Below the pieces are notes generated by a model, which made no database searches, was not told the origin of the DNA, and worked only from the letters and a program-made list of their open reading frames with translations. This document shows, one piece after another, positions 16,583 to 25,615 of a stretch of 64,000 bases of DNA. This DNA comes from DATJLY01 sp035518375 (lineage in GTDB: Bacteria; Pseudomonadota; Alphaproteobacteria; ATCC43930; CGMCC-115725). Each line of letters opens with the position of its first letter. The stretch's first letter is position 1. Location of the stretch: contig DATIXQ010000029.1 of NCBI GenBank assembly GCA_035518375.1, positions 85,321 to 149,320 of the forward strand, in the 5' to 3' direction. The position numbers were made by a program, and so were the translations under genes.

Positions 16583-17938
16583 ATGGCCCATTCAATGGCC
16601 CACCCTGCAACAAAGCCGCTCGTCTCGAGCGCCGCGCGTCCCTTGGCCGGGTGCTGCCGCGTGCCGGGCGACAAGTCGATCTCGCACCGCGCGCTCATCC
16701 TTGGCGCGCTTGCGGTCGGGCGCACGCGCGTCACGGGCTTGCTCGAGGGCGACGACGTGCTGCGCACGGCGGCGGCGCTCGGTGCCCTCGGCGCCGGCAT
16801 CGCGCGCGGCGAGGATGCCGTGTGGACCGTCACGGGTGCGGGATTGGGCGGGCTCCGCGAGCCCGACGACGTGCTCGATCTCGGCAATTCCGGCACCGGC
16901 GCGCGACTTCTCATGGGCGCCGTGGCGGGCCATCCCTTCACCAGCATCTTCACCGGCGACGCAAGCCTGCGCCGCCGGCCAATGGCGCGGATCACCGAGC
17001 CGCTCTCGGAGATGGGCGCGCGTTTTGTCGGCCGCGACGGCGCGAAGCTGCCGCTCGCCGTCGTCGGCGCGCAACATCCGATGCCGATCCGCTATCGCCT
17101 TCCGGTGCCGTCGGCGCAGGTGAAATCGGCCGTATTGCTCGCCGGCTTGAGCGCGCCGGGCGAGACCGTGGTCGAGGAGCCATTGCCGACGCGTGATCAC
17201 AGCGAGCGGCTCATGCGCCATTTCGGAGCGCGCGTCGAGGTCGAGCCCTTGAACGATGGCGGCCGGCGCATCCGCCTCGAAGGCCAGCCCGAGCTTGCCG
17301 CGGCCGATCTCGCGGTGCCGGGCGATCCTTCGGCGGCGGCATTTCTCGCCGTCGCGGCGCTCATCGTCGGCGGCTCGGAGATCATGATCGAAGGCGTCGG
17401 GCTCAATCCGCTGCGCGCCGGCCTCTACACGACGTTGCGCGAGATGGGCGCCGATATCGCGTTCGCGAACGAGCGCGTAGAGGGCGGCGAGCCGGTCGCC
17501 GATCTCGTCGTACGCGCGAGCCGCCTCAAGGGCGTCATCGTGCCGGCCGAGCGCGCGCCCTCGATGATCGACGAATATCCGATCCTCGCCGTCGCGGCGG
17601 CCTTTGCCGAGGGACAGACGGCGATGTGTGGGCTCGCCGAGCTGCGCGTCAAGGAGAGCGACCGCCTCGCCGCCATCGCCCAGGGGCTGGCAGCCTGCGG
17701 CGCGCACGTGTCCGTCTCGGGCGACACGCTCATCGTTGCCGGCAAAGGCGCCCCGGCCGGCGGCGGCGCCATCGCCACCCGCCTCGACCATCGCATCGCC
17801 ATGGCCTTTCTCGTGCTCGGCATGGCAGCGGCGAAACCGGTGCGGATCGACGACAGCGCCACCATCGCCACGAGCTTCCCCGGCTTCGCCGAGCTCATGA
17901 ACGGGCTTGGCGCGGCGATCGCCGAGGAGCGGGCTTGA
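16583..17938 (+). CDS. aroA: 3-phosphoshikimate 1-carboxyvinyltransferase (EPSP synthase)
   Basis: Transfers enolpyruvyl from PEP to shikimate 3-phosphate in the shikimate pathway. The 451-residue protein has VPGDKSISHRALILGALAVG near residue 26, LGNSGTGARLLMG near residue 100, GDASLRRRPMARI, and the catalytic LRVKESDRL with MIDEYPILAVAAA before it. NSGTGARL and RRPM resemble the class II group, but the Gly of GTG is retained where CP4 has Ala, so glyphosate tolerance cannot be claimed. Start ATG at 16583 or 16595. The stop overlaps the cmk start (TTGA), a coupled pair. Confidence 0.96.
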   Translation: MAHSMAHPATKPLVSSAARPLAGCCRVPGDKSISHRALILGALAVGRTRVTGLLEGDDVLRTAAALGALGAGIARGEDAVWTVTGAGLGGLREPDDVLDLGNSGTGARLLMGAVAGHPFTSIFTGDASLRRRPMARITEPLSEMGARFVGRDGAKLPLAVVGAQHPMPIRYRLPVPSAQVKSAVLLAGLSAPGETVVEEPLPTRDHSERLMRHFGARVEVEPLNDGGRRIRLEGQPELAAADLAVPGDPSAAAFLAVAALIVGGSEIMIEGVGLNPLRAGLYTTLREMGADIAFANERVEGGEPVADLVVRASRLKGVIVPAERAPSMIDEYPILAVAAAFAEGQTAMCGLAELRVKESDRLAAIAQGLAACGAHVSVSGDTLIVAGKGAPAGGGAIATRLDHRIAMAFLVLGMAAAKPVRIDDSATIATSFPGFAELMNGLGAAIAEERA

Positions 17939-18573
17939 TCATCGCCGTCGACGGGCCCGCGGCGGCGGGCAAGGGCACGCTCGCCAGGCGCCTCGCGCAG
18001 CATTACGGCCTTGCCTATCTCGACACCGGCTCGCTCTACCGCGCAGCCGGGCTCCGCGCCCTGCGACGCGGCGACCCGCGCGACCTTGCCGTGGCCGAGG
18101 CGGCGGCGCGCGAAGTCCGGCTCGAGGACGTGGGCGACCCGCACCTGCGCGACGAGGAGGTCGGCGAGGCGGCGTCCGTCGTGGCGGCGATCCCGGCCGT
18201 GCGCGCGGCGCTTCTGGGGCTGCAGCGCGACTTCGCCCGGCATCCGCCCGGCGGCGCCAAGGGCGCAGTGCTCGACGGCCGCGACATCGGCACGGTCGTA
18301 TGCCCCGAGGCCGACGCCAAGCTCTTCGTCACCGCCAGCCTCGAGGCGCGGGCCGACCGGCGATCGAGGGAGTTGCAGGGGGCCGACTCGGGGACTATAT
18401 ACGGCCGCGTCCTGCAGGACATGAAATTACGCGACGCGCGCGATAGCAGGCGTGCGGTGGCGCCTCTGCAACGGGCCGCCGACGCTCTCGCCCTCGATAC
18501 CACCGCGCTCGACGCCGACGCCGCCTTTGCCGCGGCGATTGAGTTCATCGCGCGGAAACTCGGCGCCCACTAG
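17935..18573 (+). CDS. cmk: Cytidylate kinase
   Basis: Phosphorylates CMP and dCMP with ATP. The 212-residue protein begins with the P-loop VDGPAAAGKGTLARRLA and YLDTGSLYRAAG, has GRDIGTVVCPEADAKLFVTA in the middle, then ARADRRSREL and the RDARDSRRAVAPL lid/CMP-binding stretch. No ATG is near; the TTG at 17935 overlaps the aroA stop and has GAGGAG five bases upstream. The order aroA-cmk-rpsA-ihfB is conserved widely in Proteobacteria. Confidence 0.95.
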   Translation: MIIAVDGPAAAGKGTLARRLAQHYGLAYLDTGSLYRAAGLRALRRGDPRDLAVAEAAAREVRLEDVGDPHLRDEEVGEAASVVAAIPAVRAALLGLQRDFARHPPGGAKGAVLDGRDIGTVVCPEADAKLFVTASLEARADRRSRELQGADSGTIYGRVLQDMKLRDARDSRRAVAPLQRAADALALDTTALDADAAFAAAIEFIARKLGAH

Positions 18574-18695
18574 CGCCCCGCGCCACCTGCCGGACAAAGG
18601 GTCTTCGCCGCCCGCGCCCTTCCTCTGCGGCGGCCGTTCGCCTGCCGCCCGTCCCCGGCGGCGCGACGTGAAACCCCGAGGGGAGTGGAGTTTTA

Positions 18696-20426
18696 ATGGC
18701 CGTCGCAACGGAAACCGCCGTCTCTGGCAAGGAAAGCTTCGCCGCGCTGCTCGATGAATCGTTGGGCGCCAGCTCCGGCCTCGAAGGCACCGTCATCAAG
18801 GGCACCGTCATCGCCGTCGAGAACGACATGGTGCTGATCGATGTCGGGCTGAAATCCGAGGGCCGCGTGCCTTTGAAGGAGTTCTCGCCCGCCGGCAAGC
18901 CAGCCGAGATCAAGGCCGGCGACGTGGTCGAGGTCTATCTCGAGCGCATGGAGGACAAGAACGGCGAGGCGCAGATCTCGCGCGAGAAGGCGCGGCGCGA
19001 GGAAGCCTGGGCCCAGCTCGAGAAGAACTTCCAAGGGAACGAGCGCGTGACCGGCACGATCTTCGGCCGGGTCAAAGGTGGTTTCACCGTCGATCTCAAC
19101 GGCGCCGTCGCTTTCCTGCCGGGAAGCCAGGTCGACATCCGCCCGGTCAGGGACATCTCGCCGCTCCTCGGCTCGCCGCAGCCGTTCCAGATCCTCAAGA
19201 TGGATCGCTCGCGCGGCAACATCGTCGTGTCGCGCCGCGCCGTGCTCGAGGAAAGCCGCGCCGAGGCACGCTCGGAGCTCGTCGCTTCACTCAAGGAAGG
19301 ACAAATTCTCTCGGGCGTCGTCAAAAACATCACCGATTACGGCGCTTTCGTCGATCTGGGCGGCGTCGATGGGCTCCTGCACGTCACCGACATTGCCTGG
19401 CGCCGCATCAACCATCCGTCCGAGGCGCTCCATATCGGCCAGACCGTCAAGGTCCAGGTGATCCGCTTCAATCCCGAGACGCAACGCATCTCGCTCGGCA
19501 TGAAGCAGCTCGAAGCCGACCCGTGGGAAGGCGTCGAGCTCAAATACCCCGCGGGCGCGCGCTTCAAGGGCCGCGTCACCAACATCACCGACTACGGTGC
19601 GTTCGTCGAACTCGAGCCCGGCGTCGAAGGGCTCGTGCACGTGTCGGAGATGAGCTGGACCAAGAAGAACGTCCATCCCGGCAAGATCGTCTCGACGAGC
19701 CAGGAGGTCGAGGTGGTGGTGCTCGACGTCGATCCGACGAAGCGCCGCATCAGTCTCGGCCTGAAGCAGACGATGCGGAATCCGTGGGAAGCCTTCGCCG
19801 AGACGAACGTGGTCGGCACCGATGTCGAGGGCGAAGTGCGCAACATCACCGAGTTCGGCCTCTTCATCGGCCTGCCCGGCGACATCGACGGGATGGTGCA
19901 TCTCTCCGACATCGACTGGCAGCAGCCGGGCGAGCAGGCGATCCAGAAATACAAGAAAGGCGACATGGTGCGCGTGCGCGTGCTCGACGTCGACGTCGAG
20001 AAAGAGCGCATCAGCCTCGGCATCAAGCAGCTCGAATCCGATCCGCTCGAATCGAGCCTTGCGGCGGTGAAGAAGGGCGATGTCGTCACCTGCACCGTGT
20101 CGGGCGTTACTGAAGGCGGCGTCGAGGTGACGCTGTCGAGCGGACTTCCAGGCTTCATCCGCAAGACCGAGCTATCGCGCGACCGCGGCGAGCAGCGCCC
20201 CGATCGCTTCGCCGTGGGTGAAAAGGTCGACGCCAAAATCACGCAACTCGATCGCGCGACCCGGCGCGCCACGCTCTCGATCAAGGCGCGCGAGCTCGAC
20301 GAGGAGAAGCGCGCCATGGCCGAGTTCGGCTCGCAGGATTCGGGCGCGAGTCTCGGCGACATCCTGGGCGCCGCCATCCGCGCCCGCGGCGACAAGCCCG
20401 AGCGCCCCGAGAAGGACGAAAAATAG
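18696..20426 (+). CDS. rpsA: 30S ribosomal protein S1
   Basis: mRNA-binding ribosomal protein of 576 residues with six S1 OB-fold repeats. The first two are divergent (GTVIAVENDMVLIDVGLKSE, GRVKGGFTVDLNGAVAFLPG); the next four carry the classical ITDYGAFVDLGGVDGLLHVTD-type core (near residues 207, 294, 380 and 465). Length matches the family (557 in E. coli). The start ATG follows GGGGAGTGGAG. It is separated by 122 bases from cmk and by 74 from ihfB. Confidence 0.98.
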   Translation: MAVATETAVSGKESFAALLDESLGASSGLEGTVIKGTVIAVENDMVLIDVGLKSEGRVPLKEFSPAGKPAEIKAGDVVEVYLERMEDKNGEAQISREKARREEAWAQLEKNFQGNERVTGTIFGRVKGGFTVDLNGAVAFLPGSQVDIRPVRDISPLLGSPQPFQILKMDRSRGNIVVSRRAVLEESRAEARSELVASLKEGQILSGVVKNITDYGAFVDLGGVDGLLHVTDIAWRRINHPSEALHIGQTVKVQVIRFNPETQRISLGMKQLEADPWEGVELKYPAGARFKGRVTNITDYGAFVELEPGVEGLVHVSEMSWTKKNVHPGKIVSTSQEVEVVVLDVDPTKRRISLGLKQTMRNPWEAFAETNVVGTDVEGEVRNITEFGLFIGLPGDIDGMVHLSDIDWQQPGEQAIQKYKKGDMVRVRVLDVDVEKERISLGIKQLESDPLESSLAAVKKGDVVTCTVSGVTEGGVEVTLSSGLPGFIRKTELSRDRGEQRPDRFAVGEKVDAKITQLDRATRRATLSIKARELDEEKRAMAEFGSQDSGASLGDILGAAIRARGDKPERPEKDEK

Positions 20427-20442
20427 TCGCTGGAACAAGCTG

Positions 20443-20479
20443 TTGACGCGGGTTGCGGGGTTTGGCAGGCTCCCCTGCC
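20443..20479 (+). promoter_or_regulatory. Possible ihfB promoter and leader hairpin
   Basis: TTGACG (20443-20448) resembles a -35 box and lies 17 bases before a weak CAGGCT. An inverted repeat GGCAGG-ctcc-CCTGCC (20464-20479) overlaps the candidate -10 and could be a regulatory site or a terminator-like stem after rpsA. No T-run follows. Low confidence. Confidence 0.25.
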
Positions 20480-20500
20480 GAAGCCCGTCAGAGGCGTCGC

Positions 20501-20785
20501 ATGACCAAGTCCGAGCTCATTCAGCGGCTGGCCGAACGTAACCCGCACCTTTACCAGCGCGACGTCGAGCGCATCGTCAGCACCATTTTCGACGAGATCA
20601 CGGCGGCGCTGTCGCGCGGCGACCGGGTCGAGTTGCGCGGCTTCGGCGCCTTCTCGGTGAAGCGGCGCGAGGCGCGCCAGGGCCGCAATCCGCGCACGGG
20701 CGACACGGTCAGCGTCGGCGAAAAGCACATTCCCTTCTTCAAGACCGGCAAGCAGCTCCGCGAGCGGCTCAACGAAGAAGCGTGA
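20501..20785 (+). CDS. ihfB: Integration host factor subunit beta
   Basis: DNA-bending nucleoid protein, 94 residues, pairing with IhfA. It contains the HU/IHF fold: MTKSELIQRLAERNPHLYQ, FDEITAALSRGDRVELRGFG, the beta-arm RREARQGRNPRTGDTV and the C-terminal helix. The ATG at 20501 has AGAGGCG upstream; an earlier in-frame start would add 16 unconserved residues. IHF often works with RpoN-dependent activators, and rpoN lies in the same window. Confidence 0.95.
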   Translation: MTKSELIQRLAERNPHLYQRDVERIVSTIFDEITAALSRGDRVELRGFGAFSVKRREARQGRNPRTGDTVSVGEKHIPFFKTGKQLRERLNEEA

Positions 20786-20801
20786 GCCTGTTGGAGGCAG
20801 C

Positions 20802-21149
20802 GTGAGGCCCGTCCATTGGATCGTCACGGCGCCCGCGGCGGTCGTCGCGGCGCTCTTCGCCGTCTCGAACCGCGAACACGTGTCGGTGGGGCTTTGGCCG
20901 CTCCCGGACGTGCTCGACGCGCCGCTCTATCTCGTCGTGCTCGCGGCACTCGTCGTGGGCTTCCTGTTCGGCGAGTTTGTCGCCTGGCTGGGCGCCGGGC
21001 AGACGCGGCGGCTTGCGCGCGAGCGTATGCGCCGCATCGCGGCGCTCGAACGCGAACTTAACGCGGCGCAATCAACCCTCGCCCAGCAGCCGCCGCAGCC
21101 GCAGCGCCCCACGCCGGCCGCTCTCGTGCCTGCGAACGAACGACGCTGA
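20802..21149 (+). CDS. lapA: LapA family membrane protein
   Basis: A 115-residue inner-membrane protein. Two transmembrane helices (about residues 7-22 and 42-62) flank the segment FAVSNREHVSVGLWPLP, followed by a cytoplasmic helix RRLARERMRRIAALERELN and a Pro/Gln tail. Family knowledge: LapA (YciS), with LapB, regulates LpxC turnover in enterics. The GTG start has GGAGG eight bases before it. Position between ihfB and pyrF is typical for Proteobacteria. Confidence 0.85.
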   Translation: MRPVHWIVTAPAAVVAALFAVSNREHVSVGLWPLPDVLDAPLYLVVLAALVVGFLFGEFVAWLGAGQTRRLARERMRRIAALERELNAAQSTLAQQPPQPQRPTPAALVPANERR

Positions 21150-21152
21150 GCG

Positions 21153-21848
21153 ATGGCGGCGCGCAACCCCCTCCTGGTCGCGATCGACACTCCCGATCCG
21201 GCGCGGGCACGCGCGCTCGCCGCTGCCGTCGCCAATGTCGCGGGCGGGATCAAGCTCGGACTCGAATTCTTCACCGCCAACGGACCAGCGGCGGTCAAGG
21301 AGATTGCGCGCGGCGCGGCGCTCTTCCTCGATCTGAAGCTGCACGACATCCCAAACACCGTCGCGGGCGCCGTGCGCGCGGCGGCCGCGCTCGAGCCGCT
21401 TCTCCTCACGGTACACGCTGGCGGGGGCCCGGCGATGATGCGCGCCGCCGCCGAAGCCGCGGGCGCGGCCGGAGCGCGGCGCCCGAAGCTGCTCGGCGTC
21501 ACCGTGCTGACGAGCCTCGACGATGCCGATCTCGCACGCGTGGGCCAGAGCGGCCCGGCCGCGGACCAAGCGCTGCGCCTTGCGCTCCTGGCGCGCGAGA
21601 GCGGCCTCGACGGAGTCGTCTGCTCGCCGCACGAGGTGGCGCGCCTGCGCGCCGCCTGCGGCCAGGATTTCCTGCTGGTGGTACCGGGAATCCGCCCCGC
21701 CGGCACCGGCGCCGACGACCAGAAACGCGTGCTGACGCCGCGCGCGGCCCTCGACGCGGGCGCCGACTATCTCGTGATCGGCCGGCCGATCACCGCCGCG
21801 CCCGACCCCGGCGCCGCCGCGCGCGCGATCGCGGCCGAGCTCCGATGA
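21153..21848 (+). CDS. pyrF: Orotidine 5'-phosphate decarboxylase
   Basis: Last step of UMP synthesis, OMP to UMP plus CO2. The 231-residue TIM-barrel protein contains VAIDTPDPARARALAAA, GIKLGLEFF, the catalytic DLKLHDIPNTV (Lys-Asp tetrad), LLTVHAGGG, TVLTSLDDADL, and C-terminal VPGIRPAGTGADDQKR and GADYLVIGRPI. Start is ATG four bases after the lapA stop; the stop overlaps trpF (ATGA), so pyrF and trpF are coupled. Confidence 0.96.
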   Translation: MAARNPLLVAIDTPDPARARALAAAVANVAGGIKLGLEFFTANGPAAVKEIARGAALFLDLKLHDIPNTVAGAVRAAAALEPLLLTVHAGGGPAMMRAAAEAAGAAGARRPKLLGVTVLTSLDDADLARVGQSGPAADQALRLALLARESGLDGVVCSPHEVARLRAACGQDFLLVVPGIRPAGTGADDQKRVLTPRAALDAGADYLVIGRPITAAPDPGAAARAIAAELR

Positions 21849-22489
21849 GCGTCGCAGTCAAGATCTGCGGGCTGAGCGAGCCCCTTTCGCTCGCCGCGGC
21901 GATCGCCGGCGGCGCCAGCTTCGTGGGATTCGTGTTCTACCCGCCGAGCCCGCGCAATCTCACGATCGAGCGGGCAGCCGAGCTCGCGCGCAGCGTGCCC
22001 GACGGCATCGCGCGAGTCGCGGTCGTGGTCGATCCGAGCGACGATTTCCTCACCCGCCTCCTCGACAAGGCGCCGCTCGAGATGCTGCAGCTGCATGGCA
22101 AGGAGACGCCCGAGCGCGTCGCCGCCATCAAGGACCGCTTCCGCGTGCGCGTCATGAAGGCGATCCCGGTCGCGAGCGAGAGCGATCCTGATGCGGCCAA
22201 GCACTATCTCGGAGTCGTCGATTGGCTCATGTTCGACGCGAAGCCGCCGAAGGATGCGAGCGCGATGCCGGGCGGGAATGCCCGCTCGTTCGACTGGCGC
22301 ATCTTGAGCAGCCGGCGCTGGCCCGTGCCGTGGATGCTGTCGGGCGGGCTCGATCCCGACAACCTAACCGAGGCCGCAAGCCTCACCCGCGCCCCTGCGC
22401 TCGATGTTTCGTCCGGTGTCGAATCCGCGCCCGGCGTCAAGGACGTGGCCCGCATCCGCCTCTTTCTCGCGCGCGCCAAGGCGCTGTGA
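21845..22489 (+). CDS. trpF: Phosphoribosylanthranilate isomerase
   Basis: Isomerises phosphoribosylanthranilate in tryptophan synthesis. A 214-residue TIM barrel with the family start VKICGLSEPLSLAAAI (catalytic Cys), FVFYPPSPRNL, LQLHGKETPERVA, and FDWRIL with the C-terminal LSGGLDPDNLTEA and LDVSSGVESAPGVKD, including the catalytic Asp. It is coupled to pyrF. The rest of the terminal tryptophan genes lie downstream, but an unrelated oxidoreductase separates trpF from trpB. Confidence 0.96.
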   Translation: MSVAVKICGLSEPLSLAAAIAGGASFVGFVFYPPSPRNLTIERAAELARSVPDGIARVAVVVDPSDDFLTRLLDKAPLEMLQLHGKETPERVAAIKDRFRVRVMKAIPVASESDPDAAKHYLGVVDWLMFDAKPPKDASAMPGGNARSFDWRILSSRRWPVPWMLSGGLDPDNLTEAASLTRAPALDVSSGVESAPGVKDVARIRLFLARAKAL

Positions 22490-22495
22490 GGTATC

Positions 22496-23554
22496 ATGCA
22501 GTTCGGCCTCAATTTCTTTCCTTGTCTCAGCCCCGAAGAGAAGCCAGCCGACCGGTATTTCCGCGAGGCGATGCATCTCATTTCGCTCGCGGACGAACTC
22601 GGCTACACGCATATCCGCCAGGTCGAGCACTATTTCACGCCCTATGGCGGCTATAGCCCCAACCCCATCGTCTTCCTCGCCGCCGCGGCACAGCACACAC
22701 AGCGCGCTCGGCTCGTCACCGGCGCAGTACTGCCGGCCTTCAACAATCCGCTAAAGCTCGCGGGCGAGCTTGCGATGCTCGACGGCATCTCCGGCGGGCG
22801 GCTCGACGCCGGCTTCGCGCGCGCGTTCCTGCCGCACGAATTCGAGCGCTTCGGCATCAGCCTCGACGAAAGCCGGCGCCGCTTCGACGAGGGCCTGGCG
22901 CAGGTGAAGCTGCTGCTCGCCGCGGAAAACGTTACGCAAAGGGGAGAATTTCACTCGTTCCGCGGCGTCACCTCCTATCCTCGCCCGATCCAGAAGCCGC
23001 ATCCACCGATCTGGGTTGCGGCGACGGGAACGCCCGAGAGCTTCGTCGCGGCGGGGCGTGCGGGCTACAGCATCATGACCATCCCGCTCGAGCCTCCGCG
23101 CATGCGGGAGCTGATCGGTCTCTATCGCGACGCTTGGCGCGCCGGCGGCCACACGGGACGCGGCACCGTCATGAGCAATTTCATCATGTGCTGCCTGCCC
23201 TCGCGCGAGGAGGCGTACGAACTCGCGCGCGCACCGACCAACGGTCATCTCCAAGGCCTCGCCGCTGCGGCGATCGGTTGGGCCCAAGGCGCCAGCACTA
23301 AGGACTATCCGGGCTATGACCGGATGATTGCGCAGGTGAGCAAGGAGACGTTCGAGGACCAGGTCGCCAAAGGCGTCGGCCTCATTGGCACGCCCAAAGA
23401 CGTGATCGACATGGTGCGCGCCTATGCGAACGACGTGGGCGGGCTCGAGAGCGCCTCGCTTCACGTCGTGCCCTCGACCATGCCAGTCGAGGTCGCCGAG
23501 CGCGCCATGCGCCACTTCGCGGCCGAGGCGATGCCGCAGCTGACAGCGCTTTGA
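22496..23554 (+). CDS. LLM class flavin-dependent oxidoreductase
   Basis: Bacterial luciferase-like monooxygenase family protein, 352 residues, likely using FMNH2 or F420. It has the TIM-barrel start MQFGLNFFPC, YTHIRQVEHYFTPYGG, LVTGAVLPAFNNPLKLAGEL, GRLDAGFARAFLPHEFERFG, and PPIWVAATGTPESF, all typical of the family. The start at 22496 lies six bases after trpF with GAGG upstream, so it is probably in the same transcript. Its presence between trpF and trpB is unusual; no link to tryptophan is known and its substrate is unidentified. Confidence 0.88.
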   Translation: MQFGLNFFPCLSPEEKPADRYFREAMHLISLADELGYTHIRQVEHYFTPYGGYSPNPIVFLAAAAQHTQRARLVTGAVLPAFNNPLKLAGELAMLDGISGGRLDAGFARAFLPHEFERFGISLDESRRRFDEGLAQVKLLLAAENVTQRGEFHSFRGVTSYPRPIQKPHPPIWVAATGTPESFVAAGRAGYSIMTIPLEPPRMRELIGLYRDAWRAGGHTGRGTVMSNFIMCCLPSREEAYELARAPTNGHLQGLAAAAIGWAQGASTKDYPGYDRMIAQVSKETFEDQVAKGVGLIGTPKDVIDMVRAYANDVGGLESASLHVVPSTMPVEVAERAMRHFAAEAMPQLTAL

Positions 23555-23585
23555 GCAGCGCGGCGCAATGCTCTAAAACGCTGGC

Positions 23586-24797
23586 ATGAGTGCGCCCAAC
23601 ACTTATCGCGCCGGCCCCGACGAACGCGGCATGTTCGGCATCTTCGGCGGCCGCTTTGTCGCCGAGACGCTGATGCCGCTCGTGCTCGCGGTCGAGCGCG
23701 CCTATAACGAGGCACGTCGTGATCCCAAGTTTGCGCGAGAGATGGGGCGCTATCTCGAGCATTATGTCGGCCGCCCGAGCCCGCTTTATTTCGCCGAGCG
23801 CCTTTCGCGCCATTGCGGCGGAGCGAAAATTTTCCTCAAGCGCGAGGATCTGAACCACACCGGCGCGCACAAGGTGAACAACACAGTGGGCCAGATTCTT
23901 CTGGCGCGCCGCATGGGGAAGCGCCGCATCATCGCCGAGACCGGCGCCGGCATGCACGGCGTCGCCACCGCGACTGTGTGTGCGCTCTTCGACCTGCCGT
24001 GCGTCGTCTATATGGGCGCCACCGACATCGAGCGGCAGAAGCCCAATGTCTTCCGCATGAAGATGCTCGGCGCCGAGGTGCGGCCCGTCACGTCCGGCAC
24101 CGCGACCTTGAAGGACGCAATGAACGAGGCACTGCGCGACTGGGTCGCCAATGTCGACGACACCTATTACCTCATCGGCACGGTCGCGGGCCCGCATCCC
24201 TACCCCATGATGGTGCGCGATTTCCAGTGCGTGATCGGCGAGGAAGTCCGAGCGCAGATGCAGAAGCAGGAAGGGCGGTTGCCGGATACGCTCGTCGCCT
24301 GCGTCGGCGGCGGCTCGAACGCGATCGGCCTGTTCCATCCCTTCCTCGACGAACCAGGCGTTGCCATGATCGGCGCCGAGGCGGCGGGGCTCGGCATCGC
24401 GACAGGAAAGCACGCGGCATCGCTCAATGGCGGCTCTCCCGGCGTGCTGCACGGCAACCGCACCTATCTCCTCCAGGACGCGGACGGGCAGATCGAGGAC
24501 GCGCACTCGATCTCCGCTGGGCTCGATTATCCCGGCATCGGGCCCGAGCATGCATGGCTGCACGATCTGAAGCGGGTCGAATACGTCGCCGTCACCGACG
24601 ACGAGGCGCTCGCCGCGTTTGAGCGCTTGACGAAGCTCGAAGGCATCATTCCCGCGCTCGAATCCGCGCACGCGGTGGCTGCAGCCATGGCTCGCGCACC
24701 AAAATTGCCGCGCGACCACCTCATGGTCATCAATCTCTCCGGCCGCGGCGACAAGGATCTGGAGACGGTCGCGCGCGCGCGGGGAACATCAGCGTGA
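23586..24797 (+). CDS. trpB: Tryptophan synthase beta chain
   Basis: PLP enzyme condensing indole and serine. The 403-residue sequence has FGGRFVAETLMPLV, the PLP lysine in KREDLNHTGAHKVNN (near residue 90), GAGMHGVATATVCALF, AVGSGT-like VTSGTATLKDAMNEA, and the phosphate-binding VGGGSNAIGLFHPFL, with C-terminal INLSGRGDKDLET. Length is normal. The stop overlaps the trpA GTG start by four bases, consistent with equimolar synthesis of the alpha2beta2 complex. Confidence 0.98.
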   Translation: MSAPNTYRAGPDERGMFGIFGGRFVAETLMPLVLAVERAYNEARRDPKFAREMGRYLEHYVGRPSPLYFAERLSRHCGGAKIFLKREDLNHTGAHKVNNTVGQILLARRMGKRRIIAETGAGMHGVATATVCALFDLPCVVYMGATDIERQKPNVFRMKMLGAEVRPVTSGTATLKDAMNEALRDWVANVDDTYYLIGTVAGPHPYPMMVRDFQCVIGEEVRAQMQKQEGRLPDTLVACVGGGSNAIGLFHPFLDEPGVAMIGAEAAGLGIATGKHAASLNGGSPGVLHGNRTYLLQDADGQIEDAHSISAGLDYPGIGPEHAWLHDLKRVEYVAVTDDEALAAFERLTKLEGIIPALESAHAVAAAMARAPKLPRDHLMVINLSGRGDKDLETVARARGTSA

Positions 24798-25615
24798 GCG
24801 CGACGCGCATTGGCGCGCGCTTTGAGGAGCTCGCGCGCGCGGGCCGAGCCGGCCTCGTCACCTATCTCGCCTGTGGCGATCCCGACGCCGAGACGTTCGC
24901 GCGCATCCTTGCCGCGCTGCCGGAAGCCGGCGCCGATCTCATCGAGGTCGGCATGCCGTTTTCTGATCCGATGGCGGACGGGCCGGCGATCCAGGCGGCG
25001 AGCCTCCGCGCGCTCAAGGCGGGCATGACGCTCGCCAAGACGCTCGCCATCGTGCGCGCTTTCCGCGCGCGCGACGACACGACGCCAATCGTGCTCATGG
25101 GCTATTACAACCCGATCTACCGCTATGGCGTGCCGCGATTCCTGCACGATGCCAAGGCCGCTGGCATCGACGGGCTCATCGTCGTCGATCTTCCACCCGA
25201 ACATGACGACGAGTTGTGTCTTCCCGCGCTCGCAAGCGGGCTCGATTTCATCCGCCTCGCCACGCCCACCACCGACGACGCCCGGCTCCCCGTCGTGCTG
25301 AGGCACACGGCTGGGTTCATTTACTACGTCGCGATCGCCGGCATCACGGGCACGAAATCGGCCACGATCGACAGCGTGTCCGCTGCGGTCACCCGCCTCA
25401 AGCGCCATTCGAAACTCCCCGTAGCTGTGGGCTTCGGCATCAAGAACGCGGCGCAAGCAGCGGGTGTGGCGCGCGTCGCCGACGCGGCGGTTGTGGGCTC
25501 AGCGCTAGTCGACACTCTCGCCGCGGCCATCGGGAAAACTGATCCTGCCACGCGCGTCCTCGCCGAGGTGAAGAGCCTGAGCGAGGGCGTGCGCGCGGCG
25601 CGGGGACGCACATGA
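24794..25615 (+). CDS. trpA: Tryptophan synthase alpha chain
   Basis: Cleaves indole 3-glycerol phosphate to indole, which is channelled to TrpB. The 273-residue TIM barrel contains VTYLACGDPDAETF, the catalytic Glu in LIEVGMPFSDPMADGPAIQAA, the catalytic Asp in IDGLIVVDLPPEH, and YYVAIAGITGTKSAT and VAVGFGIKNAAQA phosphate-binding segments. GTG start overlaps the trpB stop (GTGA); stop overlaps accD (ATGA). Confidence 0.98.
   Translation: MSATRIGARFEELARAGRAGLVTYLACGDPDAETFARILAALPEAGADLIEVGMPFSDPMADGPAIQAASLRALKAGMTLAKTLAIVRAFRARDDTTPIVLMGYYNPIYRYGVPRFLHDAKAAGIDGLIVVDLPPEHDDELCLPALASGLDFIRLATPTTDDARLPVVLRHTAGFIYYVAIAGITGTKSATIDSVSAAVTRLKRHSKLPVAVGFGIKNAAQAAGVARVADAAVVGSALVDTLAAAIGKTDPATRVLAEVKSLSEGVRAARGRT

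Noticed and set aside
16583..17938. Naturally glyphosate-resistant class II EPSP synthase
   Set aside because: Class II features are present, but the Gly corresponding to the CP4 Ala is retained; resistance cannot be claimed from sequence.
20462..20478. Possible sigma-54 -24/-12 promoter (TGGCAG...CTGC) before ihfB
   Set aside because: Distance between GG and GC is 11 instead of 10 bases and the -12 element lacks TTGC; the sequence is better explained as an inverted repeat.
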